Below, in pieces: positions 40,751 through 50,424 of a DNA stretch of 64,000 bases. The notes beneath the pieces are model-generated. The model was not told the origin of the DNA. It worked only from the letters and a program-made list of their open reading frames with translations, and did not search any database. How positions within the stretch are numbered: the stretch's first letter is position 1; every line of letters begins with the position of its first letter. The stretch is from Cellulomonas chitinilytica. Its GTDB lineage: Bacteria > Actinomycetota > Actinomycetes > Actinomycetales > Cellulomonadaceae. The stretch lies in the NCBI RefSeq assembly GCF_016862675.1, contig NZ_BONK01000001.1, positions 1 through 64,000 on the forward strand. The letters run 5' to 3'. The translations under genes were made by a program, and so were the position numbers.

Positions 40751-43700
40751 CGCGGTCCCTCGACCGGTCGTGGGGCCGCCCGCCCGGCGCGGTCGCGCCC
40801 GCCCGTCGCGTCCGGACGCCACACGTTGCCGACCTCGCGACGGACGTTCGGCACCGCCCGACGCACCGGCTGCACCTCGTCGCCCGACGTCGCGGCGTGC
40901 AGCAGCGCCGTGATCTGCGCCTCGTCGAGCAGCCGGTCCGGGTGCACCGTCTCGCCCGTGCCCACGTAGCAGAACGCTGCCCGCACGCGGTCGAGCGGGG
41001 TGCCCGTCCAGCGGGACCACGCGAGCCGGTACACGGCGAGCTGCAGCTCACGGGACGCCCGGGAGGCGTCGTCGGTCGGGGGCGCGCCGGTCTTCCAGTC
41101 CACGACGATCACGGCGTCACCCGCGCCCGCGCTCGCGTCCTGGTCGGGGAACACGGCGTCGATCCGGGACCGCAGCACGTAGCCGTCGACCGACGTCTCG
41201 ACGTCGACCTCGACGGCGAGCGGGCTCCGGTGCGCCCACGGTGTCGCCAGGAACGAGTCGCGCAGCGCCCGCTCGTCGAGGTCCACCGTGAGCGAGTCGT
41301 CGTCGGCGCCGGGCAGGGCGTCGACGTCGACGAGCGACGCCGCGCCGAACCAGCCCTCGACCCAGGCGTGGAACCGGGTGCCGCGGCGGGCCTGCGCCGA
41401 CGGCTCGGCAGGCACCGGGCGGCGCAGGTGCCGGGCGAACTCGCCGGGGTCGGCGTCGAGGCGGACGACGGCGGACGCCGACAGGTGCGCGGGCAGCTCG
41501 ACCTCCCGGTCGGGCGTGCGGGCGCGCTCGTGCTCGGCGAGCAGCCGGTCCGCGAGCTCGTCCCAGCGTGACCGGGACGTGCGCGGTTCGTCGGACGGCT
41601 CCGTCCTGTGGCCGCCGTCGGCGGTCGACGAGGGCGGGGCCACGGACGGCACCGCCGCCATCGCGGCACGGACGCGGGCCGCGGCAGCCTCGACCGCCGG
41701 CCGCCGGCCGGCCGCCCCCTCGACCGCGAACGGGTCGGCCGGCCAGGTCGCCGACACCGTGAGGGACGCCCGCGGGTTCGTCTCGCCGTCGGGCGGCACC
41801 ACGGACCAGTCGTCCGTCTCGACGAGCCCCGCCTCGGCGAGCTCCTCGAGGAACGTCGACAGCGCACGGACGCGCGAGCCGTCGCCCCACCAGGCCGCCG
41901 TGAGCAGCAGGTCGCTCCGCGCGCGGGTGACCGCCACGTACGCGAGCCGCCGCTCCTCGGCCACCTCGTGGTGGCCCGCCTCCAGCACGAACCGCTTGCG
42001 GCGCTCCTCGAGGTCCTTCGGGTCGGCGGCGCCCGCGTACGCGAGCTCCGGCAGGTCGTGCCGGTCGCCCCGCAGCGGGTACGGCAGCGTGCCGAGACCC
42101 GTCAGCCACGCCGAGTCCTTCGGGCCGTCCTTGCCGTGCGTCGGGGTCGCGGGCAGACCGCCGTCCACGAGGCCCGCCACGGCGACGACGTCCCACTCGA
42201 GGCCCTTCGCGGCGTGGATGGTGATGATCTGGACGGCGTCCGGGTCCGGCTCCGAGACCGGCATGTCGAGGCCGCTCTCACGGACGTCCGCCGCGTCGAG
42301 CCAGGCCAGGAAGCCGCCGAGCGTCGGGTGGTCGGCCGACCGGGCGAACTCGACCGCGACGTCCCGGAACGCGTCGAGGTGCGCGCGGGCGCGTCCCGGT
42401 GAGACACCCGCCCGGGCGGCGACCTCGATGTCGAGACCGAGCAGCCGCTCGGCCTCGGCCACGAGCTCCGGGACGGCGAGGTAGGTGTGGGCGCGCAACG
42501 CGCTCAGCAGGCCGGCGAGCTCGACGAGCCGGCGCCGCCCGGCGTCCGTCAGCGAGCGCCCGGACGCGCTGCGCCAACCGGGTCGCGGCAGCTCGTCGAG
42601 CGCGTCCACGATGCTGCGCTGGTCCACGACGTCCGCCTCGACGCCGTCGACGGCACGCCCGCCACCGGGGTGCCGGGCCGCGAGCTCGCCCGCCCAGGCC
42701 CCGAGCGCGTGCAGGTCGGCGGCCCCGAGGCGGGTCCGCGCACCCGTGAGCAGCCGCATGAGGGCGTCGCCCCGCGACGGGTCGTGCGCGGCCTGGAGCG
42801 CGGCGACGAGGTCCACCACCTCCGGCGTCGACAGCAGCCCGCCGAGCCCGACGACCTCGACCGGCAGACCGGCCGCGCGCAGCGCGGTGCGCAGCGGGCC
42901 GAACTGGGACCGCTTGCGGCACAGGACGGCCGCGGTGACCCGCCCGGCGCCCCCGGCGTCCCCGGCCCGCCACCGCGCGGCGACGAACTGCGCGACGGCG
43001 TCCGCCTCCGACTCCAGCGTCTCCGCGACGTGCGCGTGCACGTGCCCCGCGCCCGCGCCCGGGCGGGCGGCGAGCACCGGGACCGGGACTCGTGCCGCCG
43101 CGACCCGCAGCGGCGCCGCGACCCGGTTCGCCGCGTCGAGGATGCGCTGGTCGTTGCGCCACGACGTCGACAGGGCGTGCACGTCCGCGGGCCGTCGGGT
43201 GCCGTCGGCGTCGACCGCCGGGAACGACGTCGGGAAGCCCTCGAGCCCGCCCGCGCTCGCGCCCCGCCAGCCGTAGATCGACTGGTGCGTGTCCCCGACC
43301 GCCGTCACGGGGTGCCCGTCGCCGAACAGGGCACCGAGGAGCGTGAGCTGCGCGTAGGACGTGTCCTGGTACTCGTCGAGCAGCACCACCCGGTACCGGT
43401 TCCGCTCCCCCGCACCGACCTCCGGCACGTCGCGGGCGAGCCGGGCGGCGAGCGCCACCTGGTCGCCGAAGTCGATCGCGTCCGCCGCTCGCTTGCGGTC
43501 GCGGTACTCCGCGACGAGGTCGAGCACACGGGCACGCTCGCCGAGGGACCTCACCAGCTTCTTGACCTCGGCGTACGGCTCGCGCGGCGGGTCCCCGGCG
43601 GGCGTCGCGACGATCGCCTCGACGATCCCCTCCACCTGCCGGCGTGCCACGTCGGCGGTGAGCAGGTGCTCGTCGAGGGCGCCGGACAGCGCGAGCACGG

Positions 43701-44250
43701 CCTCGACCACGGTCGACGTCGCGGCGTCCGTGTCGAGGTCGCCCCGCCAGGCCTCGACGACGTCGCTCGCGAGCTGCCACTGAGCCGCCTCGCCGAGCAG
43801 CCGCGCCGACGGGTCGAGACCGAGGCGCAGGGCGTGGTCCGAGACGAGCGACGCCGCGTAGGAGTTGTAGGTCGCGATCGTCGGCCGGGCCAGACCGCCC
43901 AGGACGTCGTCGGGCGCGACGCCCGCGCGCATGTCCGCGGGCGCTCCGGGCAGCACGACCCCCGCCTCCGCGGCGGCCCGCCACAGGCGGCGCAGCCGCC
44001 GCCGCACGCGGTCCGAGAGCTCGGCGGCGGCCTTGCGGGTGAACGTGAGACCGAGCACCTGCTCGGGGGTGACCAGCCCGTTGGCGAGCAGCCACACCAC
44101 CCGCGCGGCCATCGTCTCCGTCTTGCCGGACCCCGCGCCCGCGACGACGAGCGACGGCGCGAGCGGCGCCTCGATGATCCGCCGCTGCTCGGGCGTGGGC
44201 GGGTGCTGGCCGACGAGCAGGGCGATCTGCTCGGCACCGAGAGCCGTCAT
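40741..44250 (-). CDS. adnB: AdnB subunit of the AdnAB helicase-nuclease
   Basis: Protein of 1169 aa. Residues 37-44 are the Walker A AGAGSGKT. Motif II is VVLLDEYQDTSYAQ, and motifs V/VI include AVQIITIHAAKGLEWDVVAV and RRLAYVAVTRARSDLLL. The C-terminal RecB-like nuclease has DAVFPDQDASAGAGDAVIVVDWKTGAPP with the D-x-K motif, and QLAVYRLAW as the QxxxY segment. Together with AdnA it forms the actinobacterial DNA end-resection motor. ATG 44250 overlaps the adnA stop as ATGA (44247-44250). The stop at 40741 lies inside the convergent phosphotransferase gene. Confidence 0.93.
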   Translation of the reverse strand: MTALGAEQIALLVGQHPPTPEQRRIIEAPLAPSLVVAGAGSGKTETMAARVVWLLANGLVTPEQVLGLTFTRKAAAELSDRVRRRLRRLWRAAAEAGVVLPGAPADMRAGVAPDDVLGGLARPTIATYNSYAASLVSDHALRLGLDPSARLLGEAAQWQLASDVVEAWRGDLDTDAATSTVVEAVLALSGALDEHLLTADVARRQVEGIVEAIVATPAGDPPREPYAEVKKLVRSLGERARVLDLVAEYRDRKRAADAIDFGDQVALAARLARDVPEVGAGERNRYRVVLLDEYQDTSYAQLTLLGALFGDGHPVTAVGDTHQSIYGWRGASAGGLEGFPTSFPAVDADGTRRPADVHALSTSWRNDQRILDAANRVAAPLRVAAARVPVPVLAARPGAGAGHVHAHVAETLESEADAVAQFVAARWRAGDAGGAGRVTAAVLCRKRSQFGPLRTALRAAGLPVEVVGLGGLLSTPEVVDLVAALQAAHDPSRGDALMRLLTGARTRLGAADLHALGAWAGELAARHPGGGRAVDGVEADVVDQRSIVDALDELPRPGWRSASGRSLTDAGRRRLVELAGLLSALRAHTYLAVPELVAEAERLLGLDIEVAARAGVSPGRARAHLDAFRDVAVEFARSADHPTLGGFLAWLDAADVRESGLDMPVSEPDPDAVQIITIHAAKGLEWDVVAVAGLVDGGLPATPTHGKDGPKDSAWLTGLGTLPYPLRGDRHDLPELAYAGAADPKDLEERRKRFVLEAGHHEVAEERRLAYVAVTRARSDLLLTAAWWGDGSRVRALSTFLEELAEAGLVETDDWSVVPPDGETNPRASLTVSATWPADPFAVEGAAGRRPAVEAAAARVRAAMAAVPSVAPPSSTADGGHRTEPSDEPRTSRSRWDELADRLLAEHERARTPDREVELPAHLSASAVVRLDADPGEFARHLRRPVPAEPSAQARRGTRFHAWVEGWFGAASLVDVDALPGADDDSLTVDLDERALRDSFLATPWAHRSPLAVEVDVETSVDGYVLRSRIDAVFPDQDASAGAGDAVIVVDWKTGAPPTDDASRASRELQLAVYRLAWSRWTGTPLDRVRAAFCYVGTGETVHPDRLLDEAQITALLHAATSGDEVQPVRRAVPNVRREVGNVWRPDATGGRDRAGRAAPRPVEGPRQA

Positions 44251-47200
44251 GCGACCACCTGCCCGCCCTCGGCCCGCACCGGGCACGCCCGCCGGACGGG
44301 GCAGCGGTCGCACAGGTCGTTCGCGGTGGCCTCGAACGTGGACGCCGCCATCCGGTCCGCGACCTCGTCGACGAGCACGCGGGCCCAGCTCGGGCCGTCG
44401 GCCTCGGGGCCGAGGGCGTCCTGCCGGCGCACGGCGGCGCTCGCGCCGGTGCCGAGGTACACGAGCTGCGCCCCGGTGCTCGTCACCCCCTCCGGGAGCC
44501 CGTCGAACGCCCCCGCGTCCACGGCGAGCTGGTACGCGCCGAGCTGCGGGTTCTCGGCCGCCTTCGCGGCGGTCGGCGGCGAGGCACCCGTCTTGAGGTC
44601 CACGACGCGCACCGCAGGCGTCCCGTCGACGTCGCCGTCCAGCTCGACCCGGTCCACGCTGCCCCGCAGCGTCGCGCGCTGCGTCGTCGTCGCGAAGGCG
44701 CCCTCGACGAGCACGGGCTCCCCGGCCGTCCGCAGGTACGCGGCGAGCCGGTCGACCATCGCGTCGGCCTTGCGCCGCGTCGCCCGCGCGGGCCAGCCGT
44801 CGCCGAGACCGAGCTCGCCCCACCGCCTGTCGAGCTCGGCGACGAGCTCGTCGCGGGTGCCGCGCGGGTGCGCCTGCGCGATGGCGTGGACGAGCGTGCC
44901 GAGCGTCTGCCCGCCGCTGTCGGCCGCGGTCCCGCCGGCCGACTCGAGAGCCCACCGCAGGGCGCAACGCTGCGCGGTCTCGACCTTCGACGGCGACACG
45001 GGGACGAGCTCCTCGGGTCCCCACAACGGGTCGTCGCTGGAGGGGTCGGCGAGCCCGTGCCAGCCGTCGGGGTCGGCGCCCGGGACGTGCGCGGCCGCGA
45101 GCCGGGCCAGCGTGCGCGCCCAGGCGGGGTCCGGCTCCGTGCTGTCCCGGGCCGCCTGCTCCAGGCGTCCCCGCAGCTCGGCGACCATGCCCCGCAGGTC
45201 GAGCGGGGCCGCGACCGACGTGCGCCGCGTGTCCACGTCCCCGTCGGACGGCTCCACGAGGTCGAGGAACGGGGACGGCTGCTGGTCCGCGTCGGCGACG
45301 GCGGTCACGACGAGCGTGCCGCGTGCCCGCGAGCAGGCCACCGCGAACGAGCGCAGCTCGTCGGCGAGCACCGCCGCGCGCGCGGAGGCCGCCTGCGCCG
45401 CGGCGTCGGCGCCGTGCACGGCACGTCCCTCGACGACGTCGACGAGCGCCTGCGCCCCCAGCAGCGAGTCGCGCAGCCGCAGGTCGGGCCACACCCCCTC
45501 CTGCACCCCCGCGACCACCACGAGCTGCCACTCCTGGCCCGCCGCACCCGCCGGCGTCAGCACGGGCACGGCCTGGCGGCGGGCGCGGGCGGCGAGCGAG
45601 TCCGACGGGAGGTCCTGGGCCTGCAGCCACTCGACGAACGCTCCGGGCGCGGCCTGCGGCATCCGGTCGACGAACGTCTCCGCGGCGCGGAACAGCGCGA
45701 GCACGGCGTCGAGGTCACGGTCGGCCCGCTCGCCCGCGGCACCGCCCGCGAGCGCCGAGCGTCGCCACGCCTCGGCCGTCCCGGCGGCGTGCCACAGCGC
45801 CCACAGGACCGTCTGCGCGTCCGCACCGGGCAGCGCGGCGGCGTCCCGGCCGCGCGCGAGCACCTCGGCGAGGTGCGCGACCGGCCGGGCGACGGACGGC
45901 GGGAGGGTCGACGCGCGCCCGCGGTCGCCGAGGACCTCGACGAGCAGCGCGTCGCTCGTCCGCCCCCCACCGCCCGCGAGCTCCTCGGCGCGCAGCGCGC
46001 GACGGACCCGGCGCAGCGCCACCGCGTCGAGACCGCCGAGCGGCGAGCACGCGAGCCGGGCCGCGGTCGGGGCGTCCAGCTCGACCGCGCCGACGGCCAC
46101 GCGCATCGCGTCGAGGAGCGGCCGGACCGCCGGCTCCTCGCGCAGCGGGACGTCGCTGTTGAGCACGCTCACCGGCACCGACGCACCGGCGAGCGCCCGG
46201 CGCAGGGCGGTGACCTGCGCTCCGGACCGGGCGACGACGGCCATGTCCGACCACGGCACACCGTCCTCGACGTGCGCGGTGCGCAGGGCGCGGGCGACGT
46301 ACGCCGCCTCCTGCGCGCCGCTCGGCAGCACCGCGGCACGCACCTCGCCGGGTCCGGGCGTCGGCCCGTCCGTCCCACCGGAGGCCGTCGGCCGACCGGG
46401 CGGGACCGCGCGTCGGTGCTGCACGGCCCCGACGGACCCGACGCGCGTCGTCACGCGCCCGACGACGTCGCGCACGGCCGGCCCGTGCCTCCACACGGTG
46501 CCCAGCACGAGCGTCGCGGCGCCGAGCTCTCCCGGGCCGTCGCCGCGGACCGACGCCCGCCCCACCAGCGTCGGGGCGGCGCCACGGAACGTCTGCACCG
46601 CGGTGTCGGGGTCGGCCAGCATCACGACCCGGGCACCGTCCTGAGCGAGGACCCGCAGGAGCCGGGCCGTGGCCGACGTGCTCTCCTGGTGGTCGTCGAC
46701 GACCACCAGCCGCCAGCGCGGCCGCGGCGCGCGCGGGACCTCGTCGTCCCAGGCCAGCAGCGCCTGCGCGGCCTCCTCGACGACGACCGCAGGGTCGAGG
46801 CGCTGCCCGAGGTCGGGCGTGCCGGACCGGAGCTGGAGCACGTCGAGGTACTCCTCGTAGACGGTCGCGGCGGCGACCCACTCGGGCCGTCCGTGCGCGT
46901 GCCCGAGGTCGGCGAGGTCGACCGGCCCGAGCCCGCGCTCCGACGCGCGCATGAGGAGGTCGCGCAGCTCGTCACGGAACGCCCGCAGCGCGAGCACGTC
47001 GTCCCGCACGTGCGGCGGCCACGCGAGCGGCACGCCCTCGCCGGCGACGTGCCCGGCGAGCAGCTCGCCCAGCAGCAGGTCCTGCTCGGCGCCGGACACG
47101 AGCGTGGGCGACGGCTCACCGAGCAGCGACGCCCGGGCCCGCAGCACGGCGAACGCCGCCGCCGCAGGCGTCTGGACCAGCGCGCGCCCGGACGTGGTCC

Positions 47201-47522
47201 GCAGGCGCGCCCCGAGGCGGTCGCGCAGGTCCGCGGCGGACCGCCGTCCCGGGGCGAGCAGGAGCACGTCCTCCGGGCGGAGCCCGGCGGCCACCGCGGC
47301 GACCACCGACTCGAGCGCGACCGTGGTCTTGCCCGTGCCGGGCGCGCCGAGCACGAGCAGCGGCCCACCCCCACCGCCGACGACGCGCGAGACGGCCTCC
47401 CGCTGGGCCTCGTCCAGCTCGACCGACGACCCCGGCCCGGTGAGAGGGCTGTCCGCGAGCGGTGGGCGCACGAGGCGCAGCGCGGGCGAGGACGTCACGA
47501 GGTCGATCCCATCACGGACCAC
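44247..47522 (-). CDS. adnA: AdnA subunit of the AdnAB helicase-nuclease
   Basis: Protein of about 1091 aa. Walker A is LGAPGTGKT (58-66), motif II reads LVVVDDHQESTS, and the C-terminal nuclease has VRVVDLKTGASPP and NPQLGAYQLAV. Four Cys (CALRW earlier; CDRCPVRRACPV at the end) fit the Fe-S cluster that staples the nuclease domain. It unwinds and cuts double-strand break ends with AdnB. The start is uncertain: GTG 47522 is listed, GTG 47498 is possible; neither has a clear ribosome-binding site. Confidence 0.9.
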   Translation of the reverse strand: MVRDGIDLVTSSPALRLVRPPLADSPLTGPGSSVELDEAQREAVSRVVGGGGGPLLVLGAPGTGKTTVALESVVAAVAAGLRPEDVLLLAPGRRSAADLRDRLGARLRTTSGRALVQTPAAAAFAVLRARASLLGEPSPTLVSGAEQDLLLGELLAGHVAGEGVPLAWPPHVRDDVLALRAFRDELRDLLMRASERGLGPVDLADLGHAHGRPEWVAAATVYEEYLDVLQLRSGTPDLGQRLDPAVVVEEAAQALLAWDDEVPRAPRPRWRLVVVDDHQESTSATARLLRVLAQDGARVVMLADPDTAVQTFRGAAPTLVGRASVRGDGPGELGAATLVLGTVWRHGPAVRDVVGRVTTRVGSVGAVQHRRAVPPGRPTASGGTDGPTPGPGEVRAAVLPSGAQEAAYVARALRTAHVEDGVPWSDMAVVARSGAQVTALRRALAGASVPVSVLNSDVPLREEPAVRPLLDAMRVAVGAVELDAPTAARLACSPLGGLDAVALRRVRRALRAEELAGGGGRTSDALLVEVLGDRGRASTLPPSVARPVAHLAEVLARGRDAAALPGADAQTVLWALWHAAGTAEAWRRSALAGGAAGERADRDLDAVLALFRAAETFVDRMPQAAPGAFVEWLQAQDLPSDSLAARARRQAVPVLTPAGAAGQEWQLVVVAGVQEGVWPDLRLRDSLLGAQALVDVVEGRAVHGADAAAQAASARAAVLADELRSFAVACSRARGTLVVTAVADADQQPSPFLDLVEPSDGDVDTRRTSVAAPLDLRGMVAELRGRLEQAARDSTEPDPAWARTLARLAAAHVPGADPDGWHGLADPSSDDPLWGPEELVPVSPSKVETAQRCALRWALESAGGTAADSGGQTLGTLVHAIAQAHPRGTRDELVAELDRRWGELGLGDGWPARATRRKADAMVDRLAAYLRTAGEPVLVEGAFATTTQRATLRGSVDRVELDGDVDGTPAVRVVDLKTGASPPTAAKAAENPQLGAYQLAVDAGAFDGLPEGVTSTGAQLVYLGTGASAAVRRQDALGPEADGPSWARVLVDEVADRMAASTFEATANDLCDRCPVRRACPVRAEGGQVVA

Positions 47523-47566
47523 CGACAGGTCCGGGGACGTTCGACCCGGGGCAGGTCAGGCGCGGG

Positions 47567-48562
47567 TCACGGGAACGGCCACGGGTTCGGCAGGCACGGC
47601 GCCGCCTTGTACGACTGCTGCTGCATGACGGACGCGACGACCCCCGCGCCCGGGCACTGCTCGTGCCCGTGCCCGAGCAGGTGGCCGACCTCGTGGTTCA
47701 CCAGGTACTGCCGGTACGCGGCCTTGTCCTGCGCGTACTCGCCGGTCGCCAGCACCCACCGCTTCAGGTTCAGCACCGCGTGCCCCGCGCGACCGCAGGA
47801 CACCTCGCCCTCGGTCTCGAGAGGAGCGCACAGCACGTCGACGCTGGTCGGGGACGCGAGCATGACGCGGAGCTCGGCCTCCCCGTCCGTGCGGGCGAAG
47901 GAGAGGGACCCGTCGTGGCCCCACCCGCGCGGGTCGTTGAGCGTGGCCATGACCGTCGCCGCGAACGCCTGGCCGTCGACCGCGAGCCCGTCCTCGACCT
48001 CCACCCGGATGGTGCGCACCTGGCCGGTGCCGGGGCCGGGGTCCGAGCCGGGCACGACCGAGAACGTCCCCGCCCCCGACGCGGGCACGTCCGCCGCGAG
48101 GAGGCCCGCGGCGACGTCGGCCACCGTCAGGCCCGGGGGCAGCGCGAGGACCGCCGCTGCGTCGTCGACGAGCCCCTGCGGGGCGGGCGCCGTCGGCACG
48201 GCGAGGAGGGCGTCGTCCGCGAACGGCGACCGCTGCGCGTCCGAGCGGCTCACCGCGTCGGGACGTTCCAGCAGCCCGGACGGTGCGGGGAGGTCCGCCG
48301 TCGGCAGCGACCGCAGCGCCGAGACCCGCCCGACGACCGCGTCGAGGGCCGCCGCCGGGGAGCCGGTCGACGCCGTGAGCGCGGTGCCCGAGCCCGCGAC
48401 GAGCCCGAGCCCGCCGACGCCGAGCGCGACGACGAACCGCCGTGCGCTGCCCGCACGGTGCCGCCCGCCGCCGCTCCGCACGGACCGGCCCGGTCGCGGC
48501 GCACGCCGACGTCCGTGGGCCGGTGCCGCGGCGTGCATCCGGGGGACGTCGGGGGCTGTCAC
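47567..48562 (-). CDS. DUF3152 metzincin-like secreted protein
   Basis: Protein of 331 aa. An N-terminal basic run and a hydrophobic segment (RRFVVALGVGGLGLVAGSGTAL) give a signal or anchor. The C-terminal half is DUF3152, ending with HEVGHLLGHGHEQCPG, the HExxHxxGxxH metzincin zinc site, and a later VMQQQS Met-turn-like segment. It is likely a zinc protease outside the membrane. The start is GTG 48562 or ATG 48538; both keep the signal. Divergent from the TetR gene at 48610 with only 47 bp between starts, so the two may share control. Confidence 0.83.
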   Translation of the reverse strand: MTAPDVPRMHAAAPAHGRRRAPRPGRSVRSGGGRHRAGSARRFVVALGVGGLGLVAGSGTALTASTGSPAAALDAVVGRVSALRSLPTADLPAPSGLLERPDAVSRSDAQRSPFADDALLAVPTAPAPQGLVDDAAAVLALPPGLTVADVAAGLLAADVPASGAGTFSVVPGSDPGPGTGQVRTIRVEVEDGLAVDGQAFAATVMATLNDPRGWGHDGSLSFARTDGEAELRVMLASPTSVDVLCAPLETEGEVSCGRAGHAVLNLKRWVLATGEYAQDKAAYRQYLVNHEVGHLLGHGHEQCPGAGVVASVMQQQSYKAAPCLPNPWPFP

Positions 48563-48609
48563 CCGGACATGGTGCCATCGATGACACATCGCGTGGCTAC
48601 CATGCCGGG

Positions 48610-49275
48610 ATGACCGGGACGGACGACTCACCTCCACGGGCTCGCAACCCGCGCATGGGCCGGGACGAGCGCCGCGCCCAGGTGCTGCGGATCGCCCAGG
48701 ACCTGTTCGCCACCGAGGGCTTCCACCACGTCTCGATGGACGACATCGCGGACCGCGCCCAGGTCAGCAAGCCGGTGCTGTACCGGCACTTCCCGTCCAA
48801 GCTCGACCTGTACCTCGCCGTCGTCGACCAGTGCGGCGCCGACCTGCTTGCGGCCGTCGAGAGCGCGGTCGAGCCCATCGAGCAGGGACCGGTCCGGCGG
48901 GGCGACGGGCGCGCGGTGGTGTCGGCCGTCGTCCACGCGTACATCATGTTCGTCGAGGTGGCCGGGGAGTCGTCGGCGCTGCTGTTCGAGTCGGACGTGA
49001 CGCACGACGCGGACGTGCGCGCACGCGTCGAGCACGCGTCGTTCGAGGCGTCCCGGCGGATCGCGACCGTGCTCGGCCAGGTCACCGGGCTCGGTCCCGA
49101 CCAGTCCGCGACCCTCGCCGTGTCCCTCATCGCGATGGCGCAGAGCGCGGCGACCCACCGGTTCCGCGCCGCCGCGGGCGGCGACGCCGAGAGCACCGCC
49201 GACCTGGTGGCCGAGCTGGCGTGGGGCGGCGTGGCAGGCCTGATCCGGACCGACTTCGTCTACGAGGACGCCTAG
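48610..49275 (+). CDS. TetR-family transcriptional regulator
   Basis: Regulator of 221 aa. The DNA-binding domain is RRAQVLRIAQDLFATEGFHHVSMDDIADRAQVSKPVLYRHFPSKLDL (about 20-68). The C-terminal helices form the dimer and ligand part (AYIMFVEVAGESSALLFES). ATG 48610 is preceded by TACCAT (48598-48603), so the mRNA is nearly leaderless. The close divergence from the DUF3152 gene makes that gene and itself likely targets. Ligand unknown. Confidence 0.88.
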   Translation: MTGTDDSPPRARNPRMGRDERRAQVLRIAQDLFATEGFHHVSMDDIADRAQVSKPVLYRHFPSKLDLYLAVVDQCGADLLAAVESAVEPIEQGPVRRGDGRAVVSAVVHAYIMFVEVAGESSALLFESDVTHDADVRARVEHASFEASRRIATVLGQVTGLGPDQSATLAVSLIAMAQSAATHRFRAAAGGDAESTADLVAELAWGGVAGLIRTDFVYEDA

Positions 49276-49341
49276 GATCACCTGGAGGCGTCCCAGGTCG
49301 GTGGACCGGCGCCAGACGACTGCGAAGGGGACGTGAAGGAG

Positions 49342-49572
49342 ATGACGGTGGAGATCACGATCGGCGTGCAGAACCTTGCGCGGGAGATCGTCCTGGAGTC
49401 CGAGCAGACGGGTGACGAGGTCGCTGCCGCCGTCGCCGCCGCGCTCGACGGCCGGACGGCGCTCGAGCTCACGGACTCGCGCGGCCGGCGGATCATCGTG
49501 CCGACCGCGACGATCGGCTACGTCGAGATCGGCTCGGAGGCCAAGGCCCGCGTCGGCTTCGGGACCATCTGA
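49342..49572 (+). CDS. DUF3107 family protein
   Basis: Small protein of 76 aa starting TVEITIGVQNLAREIVLESEQ and ending GYVEIGSEAKARVGFGTI, the full actinobacterial DUF3107 family. It is a compact alpha/beta fold of unknown function. ATG 49342 matches the family start; an in-frame GTG at 49333 with AAGGGG upstream is possible. A strong hairpin terminator follows 16 bp after the stop. Confidence 0.88.
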   Translation: MTVEITIGVQNLAREIVLESEQTGDEVAAAVAAALDGRTALELTDSRGRRIIVPTATIGYVEIGSEAKARVGFGTI

Positions 49573-49588
49573 GGGTCCTCGACGACGA

Positions 49589-49634
49589 ACGAAGGAGCCC
49601 GCGTCCACCGTCCGGTGGGCGCGGGCTCCTTCGT
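49589..49634. terminator. long bidirectional terminator hairpin
   Basis: ACGAAGGAGCCCGCG (49589-49603) pairs perfectly with CGCGGGCTCCTTCGT (49620-49634), and an inner CCACCG/CGGTGG stem (49605-49618) extends it. It lies between the convergent DUF3107 and ferritin-like genes and can stop both. Confidence 0.85.
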
Positions 49635-49647
49635 CGTTCGGGGACCG

Positions 49648-50424
49648 TCAGGCGGTCAGGCCCAGCCGGGACATCCGCCGGGTGTGCTGCGCGGTGAGCT
49701 CGCCGAACAGCTTGGTGGGCGCGTTCGCCGGGGCCGCCACGACGTCGGTCCCGGCGTTCTGCTCCGGCCCGGCCGCGGGTTCGGCCGCGGCACCCTCGTT
49801 GACGAGGCGCACGAGCCCGGGCCGCTGCACGAGCAGCCGCTGCACGACCCCGAGGGCCTCCCCGACGAGCCGGCGGCCCCACAGGGCGAGCCGGGCGGAC
49901 AGGACGCCGTCGTCGGCGCCGGCGGCGTCGAGCTCGGCGACGGCGAGCTCGGCGTGCGAGGCGTCGTCGAGCACCTCGAGCACCACGCGGCGCGACTCCG
50001 GGTCGAGACCCTCGGCCGCGAGGCGGCAGAAGTCGTCGGCCACGCCGTAGCCGACGTAGGCCTTGAGCAGCCGCTCCCACCAGGTGCTCGGCTGGGTGCG
50101 GGCGTCGAAGTCGTCGAGCACGTGGTCGAACTGCCGCAGGGCGGCGACGGGGTCGGCGCCGAGCTCGGCGATCCGTGCGAGCACCCGTTCGCGCCGCTCC
50201 ACGGCGGCGGCCGCGAACCGGCTCAGCTCGAGGCGCTGCTCCGTGCTGGGTGCCTCGGCGGCGTCGGCGGCCAGCCGCGCGAACGCCACGTCCTCGAGCT
50301 GGGCGACGAGGCCGAGCAGCTCGATCGCGTCGGGCTGCGCGTCGGGCCCGGCGGCGTGCTCGGCGGAGGTGGCGACGGGGGACGGGGTGGCGCCGGTGGC
50401 ACCCGGACGTGCGTGCGTCGTCAT
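49648..50424 (-). CDS. ferritin-like fold protein
   Basis: Protein of 258 aa. The four-helix core spans about 30-200: IELLGLVAQLEDVAFARLAADAAEA, QRLELSRFAAAAVERRERVLARI, WWERLLKAYVGYGVADDFCRLAAEG and VLDDASHAELAVAELDAA. It matches the actinobacterial ferritin-like family related to tRNA-hydroxylases. Some expected Glu/His metal ligands are present (E in the first helix, H in DDASHAELAV), but a full di-iron set cannot be confirmed by eye. The tail (Ala/Pro-rich) ends TQHTRRMSRLGLTA-like. ATG 50424 is divergent from the DEAD-box helicase leader. Confidence 0.8.
   Translation of the reverse strand: MTTHARPGATGATPSPVATSAEHAAGPDAQPDAIELLGLVAQLEDVAFARLAADAAEAPSTEQRLELSRFAAAAVERRERVLARIAELGADPVAALRQFDHVLDDFDARTQPSTWWERLLKAYVGYGVADDFCRLAAEGLDPESRRVVLEVLDDASHAELAVAELDAAGADDGVLSARLALWGRRLVGEALGVVQRLLVQRPGLVRLVNEGAAAEPAAGPEQNAGTDVVAAPANAPTKLFGELTAQHTRRMSRLGLTA

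Noticed and set aside
40741..47522. Long Arg/Pro/Ala-rich open frames opposite adnB and adnA
   Set aside because: They show no family motif, no ribosome-binding sites and mirror the GC bias of the real genes on the other strand.
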